Assembly (NCBI GenBank): GCA_903850885.1
Contig: CAINMU010000115.1
Coordinates: 1-50,171 of the forward strand
Length of the DNA: 50,171 bases
DNA from: an uncultured Opitutia bacterium
Lineage (GTDB): Bacteria > Verrucomicrobiota > Verrucomicrobiia > Opitutales > UBA953
Direction of reading: 5' to 3'
How positions within the stretch are numbered: position 1 is the stretch's first letter; each line of letters opens with the position of its first letter. The position numbers were made by a program, and so were the translations under genes. The notes under the pieces were generated by a model. The model did not search any database. It worked only from the letters and a program-made list of their open reading frames with translations, and was not told where the DNA came from. Positions 44,950-50,171 of this stretch are shown one piece after another.

Positions 44950-45684
44950 TCAGGCCGTGGCCTTGGCGTAGATCGCGTCGGCCTTCTTCCAATCAACCAG
45001 CTTCCAGAAGGCGTCGACGTAATCCGGACGGCGATTCTGATATTTAAGATAATAAGCGTGTTCCCAGACGTCGAGCGCCAGGACGGGTGTTCCGTTCACG
45101 TCGGCAATGCCCTTCATGAGGGGGCTGTCTTGGTTAGGGGTGGAAACAACGGCGAGGGATTTGTCGGCTTTGACAATCAGCCAAGCCCAGCCGGAACCGA
45201 AGCGGGTGGTCGCAGCGGTTTTGAATTTCGCCTTTAATCCGTTCTCACCTTCAAGTCCGCCAAAGGCTTTTTGGAGGGCTTCACCCAAAGCGCCAACGGG
45301 CTCACCACCACCGTTCGGTGAGAGGATGTTCCAGAAGAAGGTGTGATTGGCGTGGCCACCGGCGTTGTTGCGGACAGCGGTGCGAATCGCATCAGGTACT
45401 TTGGTGAGATCGGCAATCAAGACTTCGACGTCGGCCGGGGCACTGAAGCCGGCTTCTTTAGCCAGCGCGGCGTTGAGGTTGGTCACGTAAGCGTTGTGGT
45501 GCTTGCCGTGGTGGATTTCCATCGTCGCTTGATCGATGTGCGGCTCCAGGGCAGCGTGTGGGTAGGGCAGGGGGGCGAGGGTGTAGCTCATGGTTTTGGT
45601 GGAAGAGGTTTGGGCGGAAAGAGAAGTGGCGCCGAGGGCGGCCGCGGCGAGCGAAGCTTTCCCGATGAAGTCGCGTCGATGCAT
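44950..45684 (-). CDS. sodA: Superoxide dismutase (Mn/Fe type) with a twin-arginine signal
   Basis: Converts superoxide to peroxide and oxygen. ATG 45684 gives 244 residues. The first 25, [20 protein letters not shown] then SLSAQ, form a twin-arginine leader with RRDFIG, so the enzyme is probably exported folded. The core [20 protein letters not shown] follows. Metal ligands: His58 in [11 protein letters not shown], His in ANHTFFW, and Asp and His in [22 protein letters not shown] and NQDSPLM favour Mn over Fe. Its 5' end lies 29 bases from the tadA stop. Confidence 0.93.
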   Translation of the reverse strand: MHRRDFIGKASLAAAALGATSLSAQTSSTKTMSYTLAPLPYPHAALEPHIDQATMEIHHGKHHNAYVTNLNAALAKEAGFSAPADVEVLIADLTKVPDAIRTAVRNNAGGHANHTFFWNILSPNGGGEPVGALGEALQKAFGGLEGENGLKAKFKTAATTRFGSGWAWLIVKADKSLAVVSTPNQDSPLMKGIADVNGTPVLALDVWEHAYYLKYQNRRPDYVDAFWKLVDWKKADAIYAKATA

Positions 45685-45713
45685 ACAGATAGGTTGATGA
45701 TTTGTGGCGGGGG

Positions 45714-46259
45714 TCAAGCCGGGGCGGAAGAATCACGCCCCCGCTTCATGTTGAAGTAGGCTTGAAGAATCTCGCGACACGGTGCTTCGAGGACGCCAGA
45801 GGTCACTTGTACGCGGTGATTGAGCTTGGGCAGGCTATGGAGTTCGGTCGCCCCACCCATGCAGCCCATTTTGGGGTCGCCCCAGGCGTAGATCACCCGG
45901 TTGAGCCGGCTCATGATCGTCGCCCCCGAACACATGGGGCAGGGCTCCTTGGTGACGTAAAGGTTGCACTCGTTGAGCCGCCAGTCCCCGATTTTCTTCG
46001 CCGCTTGGGTGATGGCCAGCATCTCGGCGTGAGCGGTGGGGTCGTTGGCACGTTCGACCTCATTGTGCGCCGCCGCGATGATCTCTCCTCCGCGTTCGAT
46101 GATCGCCCCAATCGGCACTTCATCGATTCTCCATGCATCCACAGCTAGGTTAAAGGCCAATGACATGTAAAAAGCATCGTCCCGCACCAACTGGGAAGGT
46201 CGTAGCTTTTCAAAGGGACAAATTAAGCCGGGGCGGGGAGTGGGCGTATCGCCATCCAT
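45714..46259 (-). CDS. tadA: tRNA-specific adenosine deaminase (TadA) or related nucleoside deaminase
   Basis: Zinc deaminase that makes inosine at the tRNA wobble position if it is TadA. ATG 46259 gives 181 residues; a TTG seven codons upstream is an alternative. Zinc ligands are in [12 protein letters not shown] (His and Glu) and [13 protein letters not shown] (two Cys). [15 protein letters not shown] and the C-terminal NMKRGR resemble TadA. The first 30 residues ([20 protein letters not shown]) are an extra arm. It is divergent from infA. Confidence 0.88.
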   Translation of the reverse strand: MDGDTPTPRPGLICPFEKLRPSQLVRDDAFYMSLAFNLAVDAWRIDEVPIGAIIERGGEIIAAAHNEVERANDPTAHAEMLAITQAAKKIGDWRLNECNLYVTKEPCPMCSGATIMSRLNRVIYAWGDPKMGCMGGATELHSLPKLNHRVQVTSGVLEAPCREILQAYFNMKRGRDSSAPA

Positions 46260-46363
46260 AGGATGAGATTTGCCGTCCAAGGGTAGGAAGCAAGCGGGGA
46301 GGCGAGTTTACTACGGAGATTGACTCCTTTGGGCGAAGGAGATGGAGTGCGTCCCTATAAGGC

Positions 46364-46624
46364 ATGGCTGAAGAACCCGTTATCGAACTCGAAGGCAAAA
46401 TCCTGCAAGTGCTTCCTGGCACCATGTTTCGGATTGAGCTCCCTAATAAGCACGTGGTGCTGGGACGTATTTCTGGCCGTCTGCGCAAGAATTTCATTCG
46501 GATTAATCCCGGAGATCGCGTCAAGGTCGAGATGAGTCCCTCCGATCTTACGCAAGCTCGCATTGTTTTCCGCTTACGGGATTCCGCCCCAAGGTTAGGC
46601 GCTCCACCGCCTCGCCGCCGTTAA
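46364..46624 (+). CDS. infA: Translation initiation factor IF-1
   Basis: Small OB-fold factor that binds the 30S A-site. The 86-residue protein matches IF-1: [20 protein letters not shown], then [29 protein letters not shown] in two pieces around the RNA-binding face, and [11 protein letters not shown]. Family length is 71-73; here the C-terminus is extended by a Pro/Arg tail ([12 protein letters not shown]). AAGG sits only three bases before the ATG. Upstream, CTCCTT and AAGGAG (46324-46329, 46336-46341) form a small hairpin in the leader. A strong terminator follows. Confidence 0.95.
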   Translation: MAEEPVIELEGKILQVLPGTMFRIELPNKHVVLGRISGRLRKNFIRINPGDRVKVEMSPSDLTQARIVFRLRDSAPRLGAPPPRRR

Positions 46625-46631
46625 TTTCCAC

Positions 46632-46654
46632 AACCCGGTGCCCCCGGGTTTTTT
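46632..46654 (+). terminator. Terminator after infA
   Basis: A 7-base-pair stem AACCCGG/CCGGGTT (46632-46638 with 46644-46650) is followed by TTTTC, eight bases after the infA stop. Confidence 0.8.
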
Positions 46655-46655
46655 C

Positions 46656-46684
46656 TTGCCCCTATTTCGGGCAAAATCTATTAA
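46656..46684 (+). promoter_or_regulatory. Putative cysK promoter with an overlapping palindrome
   Basis: TTGCCC (46656-46661) and TATTAA (46679-46684) are 17 bases apart, placing the start of transcription near 46691 and the cysK ATG at 46714. The -35 hexamer is also the left arm of the inverted repeat TTGCCC/GGGCAA (46656-46661 with 46669-46674), a possible operator. Confidence 0.45.
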
Positions 46685-46713
46685 TTATTACTTAACAACC
46701 CAACATTATCCCT

Positions 46714-47691
46714 ATGGCCATCTACAATAGCGTCCTTGATACCATCGGTCACACGCCCCTCGTGCGGCTCAATAAAGTTACCGAAGGCCTTCATGCCGAA
46801 GTTTTGGTAAAGCTCGAATTCTTTAACCCGCTTTCGAGCGTCAAGGACCGCATCGGTCGGGCCATGATCGACGCCGCTGAGCGTGACGGGCGCCTCAAGC
46901 CAGGGGGTACGATCGTCGAGCCGACCTCGGGTAACACCGGTATTGCCTTGGCTTTCGTGGCCGCCGCCCGCGGTTACCGCTGCGTTCTCACCATGCCTGA
47001 AACGATGTCCATCGAGCGCCGGGTTTTATTGCGTCTCTTGGGTGCTGAAATCGTGTTAACGCCTGGGGCCAAGGGCATGCGCGGTGCCATCGAGCGTGCG
47101 ACGCAGCTCCGCGATGAAATCGGTGCCAATGCTTACATGCCCATGCAGTTCGACAACCCTGCTAACCCCGAAGTGCACCGTCGCACCACGGCGGTCGAAA
47201 TCTGGGAAGACACCGAAGGCAAAGTAGATGCCATCGTCTCGGGCGTCGGCACCGGCGGCACCATTACCGGCATCGCTTCGGTCATCAAAGGTAAGAACCC
47301 AAAGTTCCGCGCCATTGCCGTCGAACCCACCGCCTCTCCAGTCATCACCCAGACCATGGCCGGCCAGCCCGTCCAGCCCGCTCCTCACAAGATTCAAGGC
47401 ATCGGCGCCGGTTTCGTCCCGAAGAACTGCGATATCTCCCTGATCGATGAAGTCATTCTCGTCTCCAACGAAGACGCCTTCGCCATGGCCCAGGAAGTCT
47501 CCATCCGCGAAGGCCTCGCGGTCGGCATCTCTGCGGGCGCCAATATCTGGGCCGCTCTCCAGCTGGCCAAGCGTCCAGAATATGCCGGCAAGCGCATCGT
47601 TACAATCGCCTGCTCGCCGAGCGAACGCTACCTCTCGACCGCCCTGGCCGAGAAGGTGCGCGCCGAAGTCACCGCGCTGACCGCCTCGTAA
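46714..47691 (+). CDS. cysK: Cysteine synthase A (O-acetylserine sulfhydrylase)
   Basis: PLP enzyme that makes cysteine from O-acetylserine and sulfide. A 325-residue protein with the PLP lysine in [18 protein letters not shown] (Lys44), [20 protein letters not shown], phosphate loop [18 protein letters not shown], and [15 protein letters not shown]. Codons are richer in C at third positions than in the genes before tadA, but no sign of transfer is clear. It has its own promoter candidate and terminator, so it appears monocistronic. Confidence 0.97.
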   Translation: MAIYNSVLDTIGHTPLVRLNKVTEGLHAEVLVKLEFFNPLSSVKDRIGRAMIDAAERDGRLKPGGTIVEPTSGNTGIALAFVAAARGYRCVLTMPETMSIERRVLLRLLGAEIVLTPGAKGMRGAIERATQLRDEIGANAYMPMQFDNPANPEVHRRTTAVEIWEDTEGKVDAIVSGVGTGGTITGIASVIKGKNPKFRAIAVEPTASPVITQTMAGQPVQPAPHKIQGIGAGFVPKNCDISLIDEVILVSNEDAFAMAQEVSIREGLAVGISAGANIWAALQLAKRPEYAGKRIVTIACSPSERYLSTALAEKVRAEVTALTAS

Positions 47692-47713
47692 GCCGAGACC
47701 CCAACTCGTCCCG

Positions 47714-47745
47714 AAGGCCTGTGTCGAGAGACGCAGGCCTTTTTG
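47714..47745 (+). terminator. Terminator after cysK
   Basis: A 12-base-pair stem with one T-G pair (47714-47725 with 47730-47741, loop GAGA) is followed by TTTG. It lies 22 bases after the cysK stop. Confidence 0.8.
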
Positions 47746-47804
47746 TTGGGGGCGAGGTAGGGACAGTCCGCCCTGATGCTTTCTCCTTGAATCCTTCACT
47801 CTAT

Positions 47805-47824
47805 AAGTGAACATCCGTTCACTT
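47805..47824. promoter_or_regulatory. SOS-box-like palindrome at the umuD start
   Basis: AAGTGAAC (47805-47812) and GTTCACTT (47817-47824) are exact inverted arms around ATCC. The core GAAC-N4-GTTC has the architecture of the LexA box known from Gram-positive bacteria. It ends one base before the umuD ATG and overlaps a TATAAG (47802-47807) that could be the -10. No lexA gene is in the window. Confidence 0.65.
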
Positions 47825-47825
47825 C

Positions 47826-48257
47826 ATGTTGGATATGCTTACATTGCAGGGGTTTGAAGCCCGGCGGCCATTGGCTTTGCCGCTGCTCGGCTCGCGTGCG
47901 GTCGCCGGCTTCCCGTCGCCGGCCGACGACCATATGGAGCGTCGCCTCGACTTAAACGAACACCTGGTGCGCAACCCTATCTCGACCTTCTTCCTGCGCG
48001 TCGAAGGTGATTCGATGTCGGGCGCGGGCATTCTTACCGGCGACCTCATCGTGGTCGACAAATCGCTCTCGGCGCGCGCGGGTACCATCGTGGTCGCCGA
48101 GGTCGGTGGTGAGTTCACGGTAAAGCACCTTGAGCGCGACACCGTGGGCGCCTGGAGTCTGCGGGCCGACAGTCCACGCTGGTCGGGCTGGTCGTTGCCT
48201 TTCACGCCGGAATGCCGTATCTGGGGGACGGTGGTCGCCGTCGTGCGCCGCTGCTGA
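47826..48257 (+). CDS. umuD: UmuD-like self-cleaving translesion polymerase subunit
   Basis: SOS mutagenesis protein that is cut by itself on RecA filaments and then partners UmuC. A 143-residue protein with cleavage region [20 protein letters not shown] (Ala27-Gly28), catalytic Ser63 in [11 protein letters not shown] and Lys100 in GEFTVKHLE. The spacing (37) equals that of E. coli Ser60/Lys97. The ATG at 47826 has no room for a Shine-Dalgarno site; ATG 47835 is an alternative. umuC follows after four bases. Confidence 0.95.
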   Translation: MLDMLTLQGFEARRPLALPLLGSRAVAGFPSPADDHMERRLDLNEHLVRNPISTFFLRVEGDSMSGAGILTGDLIVVDKSLSARAGTIVVAEVGGEFTVKHLERDTVGAWSLRADSPRWSGWSLPFTPECRIWGTVVAVVRRC

Positions 48258-48261
48258 CGCC

Positions 48262-49566
48262 ATGCTCCGCGCCCTCGCCGACTGTAATAACTTCTACGCC
48301 TCCTGCGAGCGCGCCCTCGACCCTTCGCTAATCGGCGTGCCGATTGTGGTGCTCTCGAACAACGACGGATGCGTGGTCGCGCGTTCTTCTGAAGCCAAGG
48401 CACTGGGCATCCCGATGGGCGCCCCGTATTTCGAAGTGCGTCGTACCTGCGAAGCCCATGGCGTGCGCATCTTCTCGTCCAATTTTTCAGTTTACGGCGA
48501 TTTCTCCGAACGCGTGATGGCCGCCCTCGGTGAGCAGGCGCGTGACCTCGAGGTCTATTCGGTCGACGAAGCCTTCCTGGGCTTTCCCGACATGCCGGAT
48601 ACCGATGCGAGGGCGCTGGGCCTGCGTATTCGCGCCGATGTCCTGAAGCGCACGGGCATCCCGATTTCGCTGGGGATGGCCCCGACGAAGGTGCTCTGCA
48701 AGTTGGCCAATGAGCGGGCGAAGACCGATAAGGCCAGCGGCGGCGTGATTGTGGTGCCGGCCTCGGTCGAAGGCCGCACGGCTTTCTTGCGCGGCGTCGA
48801 AGCGGAAGACGTCTGGGGCGTCGGCCCCGGCCTGGCCTCGCGCCTGCGTTCCCATGGTATCCTTTCGGCGATCGATCTCGCGGAGGCCGACCCGGGTTTT
48901 ATCCGCCGGATCACCGGCGTGGTCGGTGAACGTCTCGCCCTCGAGCTACGCGGCATCTCCTGCCATGATATCGTCGAGGACGCCGGCCCGCGAAAGAGCG
49001 TGCTGGTATCGCGTTCCTTCGGACGTCCCATCACCGATGCGCATGAGCTGTCCGAGGCCATCGCTTCGCACGCGGCCCGTGCGGCGGAGAAGTTACGCGA
49101 AGATGGACTCGTCGCTTCGTCGATCGTGGTGTTCATCCGCACGAATCAGCATCGCATCGACCAGGAGCAGTATCGCGGCGACGAAGTCGAGCCGCTCGAT
49201 CCGCCGACCGACGACGCCCGTGCGATCTGCGCCGCGGCTTCGCGGGCGCTGGCGCGGGTGCGTCGCGATGGTTACATGTATAAGCGGGCAGGGGTGATGC
49301 TCCATGGCCTGACCCCGGCCGATATCGTGCAGCCTTCCTTGCCTGGCATGGGCGGCGCGAGCGATCCGAATAAGGACCGCCTCATGAAGGCCGTCGACGC
49401 GCTGAACCATAAACTCGGCCGAGATGCCGTGCGCCTCGCCAGCACGGGATTCGAACGGGAATGGAAGGGCAAGTCAGAGCTCCAGTCCGGAGCCTCGCTG
49501 ACCGACCCGGCCAATCTCCCGAAGACCAAAGACGGCCCCAAGCCGAGGATTAGATTTCACGAGTAA
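48262..49566 (+). CDS. umuC: UmuC-like Y-family DNA polymerase subunit
   Basis: Catalytic subunit of translesion polymerase V. ATG 48262, four bases after the umuD stop, gives 434 residues; an earlier start would lie inside umuD in another frame. [20 protein letters not shown] has the metal-binding Asp7, [20 protein letters not shown] the finger motif, and [13 protein letters not shown] the catalytic Asp-Glu near 101. A helix-hairpin-helix ([17 protein letters not shown]) and little-finger region follow, and the C-terminal UmuC-specific tail is present ([20 protein letters not shown]). Operon with umuD. Confidence 0.96.
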   Translation: MLRALADCNNFYASCERALDPSLIGVPIVVLSNNDGCVVARSSEAKALGIPMGAPYFEVRRTCEAHGVRIFSSNFSVYGDFSERVMAALGEQARDLEVYSVDEAFLGFPDMPDTDARALGLRIRADVLKRTGIPISLGMAPTKVLCKLANERAKTDKASGGVIVVPASVEGRTAFLRGVEAEDVWGVGPGLASRLRSHGILSAIDLAEADPGFIRRITGVVGERLALELRGISCHDIVEDAGPRKSVLVSRSFGRPITDAHELSEAIASHAARAAEKLREDGLVASSIVVFIRTNQHRIDQEQYRGDEVEPLDPPTDDARAICAAASRALARVRRDGYMYKRAGVMLHGLTPADIVQPSLPGMGGASDPNKDRLMKAVDALNHKLGRDAVRLASTGFEREWKGKSELQSGASLTDPANLPKTKDGPKPRIRFHE

Positions 49567-49575
49567 GATCTTGAG

Positions 49576-49707
49576 GTAGGGGCAGCACCGCGTGCTGCCC
49601 TAGTGGTGCCTTGGGTAGGGTTGAGCGCCCTCGCTCAACCGCGGCTGACCAAGGGTGGTCAGCCCTACCTTAAAGACAGCTATGTCGTGACGCGGTCCCG
49701 ACCCTAC
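49576..49707. repeat. Cluster of four GTAG-hairpin (REP-like) elements
   Basis: Each unit has GTAG followed by a hairpin. Unit 1 (plus): GTAG 49576-49579, stem GGGCAGCAC/GTGCTGCCC, loop CGC, to 49600. Unit 2 (plus): GTAG 49615-49618, stem GGTTGAGCG/CGCTCAACC, loop CCCT, to 49640. Unit 3 (minus): 49643-49668, stem GGCTGACCA/TGGTCAGCC. Unit 4 (minus): 49684-49707, imperfect stem GTCGGGAC/GTCACGAC, loop CGC. Units 2 and 3 differ at three stem positions, each with a matching change on the other arm. This fits REP elements mobilised by REP-associated tyrosine transposases; no such transposase is in the window. Unit 1 could also end the umuDC transcript. Confidence 0.8.
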
Positions 49708-49758
49708 CCATCGGGCTTGTCGCGGGAACTTTCCCCCGACATACCTGCTCTTACCCCT

Positions 49759-50171
49759 ATGAGTTCTCCCCGACTCGGTTTCCGCCATGTCCTGCTGGTC
49801 CTGGCTTCCGTCACGCTCTTCGCCGCGCCGCCGGCCAAGCCCGGTGTCCGCGTGGGGTTCGCTGATCGCGACATCACGCCCGACATCGGGATGGAAGTCC
49901 CAGGCAACTATGGGAAGGTCTATTCGAAGAAAATCCACGACCCGTGCAAGGTGCGTGCCAGCGTCTTTGATGACGGACAAAAACGCGTGGCACTCGTCGG
50001 TATCGACGCCCTGATAATTCGCCGTGAGACGGTCCAGGAGATCCGTGGTCTGGTGAAAGCCGCCACGGGGATCACCGACGTGATGATCGGCGCCTCACAT
50101 TCCCATTCCTCTGGTCCGATTGGGATGATTCTGCCGGGCGAATTCGATCATGCCTCCGCTGAGATTCAAGA
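49759..50171 (+). CDS. Neutral/alkaline ceramidase-like protein, N-terminal part (runs off window)
   Basis: The frame is open from ATG 49759 to the window end (137 codons). It starts with a secretion signal, MSSPRLGFRHVLLVLASVTL then FAAPPAK. The mature start VRVGFADRDITPDIGMEVPG and the segment ALVGIDALIIRRETVQEIRG match the neutral/alkaline non-lysosomal ceramidase family. MIGASHSHSSGPIGM corresponds to the zinc-binding HTHSGP loop. In Verrucomicrobia and Planctomycetes many such proteins occur near sugar-degradation genes, and their substrates are often unknown. The catalytic serine region lies beyond the window. Confidence 0.82.
   Translation, partial: MSSPRLGFRHVLLVLASVTLFAAPPAKPGVRVGFADRDITPDIGMEVPGNYGKVYSKKIHDPCKVRASVFDDGQKRVALVGIDALIIRRETVQEIRGLVKAATGITDVMIGASHSHSSGPIGMILPGEFDHASAEIQ

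Noticed and set aside
47056..47814. 252-residue minus-strand frame opposite cysK
   Set aside because: Gly/Asp-rich shadow of the highly conserved cysK coding strand; starts inside the cysK downstream region.
49566..49758. CRISPR-like repeats
   Set aside because: The units vary in sequence, orientation and spacing and are self-complementary; no constant direct repeat or spacer pattern, and no cas genes.

Overview
The window reads as chromosomal, mostly housekeeping DNA from a Gram-negative bacterium of the PVC group, most likely Verrucomicrobiota (an Opitutae/Opitutales-like lineage). This placement is an inference. It rests on an outer-membrane lipoprotein set, a TorF-like outer-membrane protein, an exosortase, Tat export, weak or absent Shine-Dalgarno sequences, many GTG/TTG starts and intergenic GTAG-hairpin repeats. 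No phage, plasmid, transposase, CRISPR array, rRNA or tRNA was found. The only RNA gene seen is a one-piece tmRNA.

Layout. 1-2.4 kb: start of glutamate synthase (minus) and a HEAT-repeat/RNA-methyltransferase gene split by an apparent one-base frameshift. 2.45-2.82 kb: ssrA tmRNA (minus). 2.97-7.47 kb (plus): AEC transporter, then a lipoprotein trio (COG3014-like, YcfL-like, LpoB-like) and an FAD amino-acid-oxidase-like protein. 7.5-22.9 kb (minus): aroQ, acnA, a peroxiredoxin, and a tight string whose transcription order is serA-plsY-hom-lysC-TPR protein-exbB-exbD-uppS-cdsA-miaA. This string combines amino-acid entry enzymes, phospholipid and undecaprenyl-lipid synthesis and a proton-channel energiser. 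23-26.7 kb (minus): a UvrD-type helicase with lipA, and a porin-like gene with its own terminator and an upstream palindrome.

26.8-35.4 kb (minus): one operon in the order yejB-yejE-yejA-two ABC ATPases-exosortase-glgA, joined by overlapping start/stop codons. 35.5-42.6 kb (plus): an acyltransferase/AMP-ligase fusion, glycogen phosphorylase with a lysine-rich leader, a secreted protein of unknown function and an enlarged nucleoside-monophosphate kinase. 42.6-46.3 kb (minus): secreted beta-helix protein, secreted esterase, Tat-signal superoxide dismutase, tadA. 46.4-50.2 kb (plus): infA, cysK, umuDC with an SOS-like operator, a cluster of four GTAG-hairpin repeats, and the start of a neutral-ceramidase-like gene.

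I found no convincing wholly new multi-gene system. The most unusual items are the GTAG-hairpin cluster with compensatory stem changes, the transporter/exosortase/glycogen-synthase operon whose two permeases both have enlarged periplasmic loops, the palindrome that abuts the umuD start codon, and the homopolymer frameshift in the methyltransferase gene.
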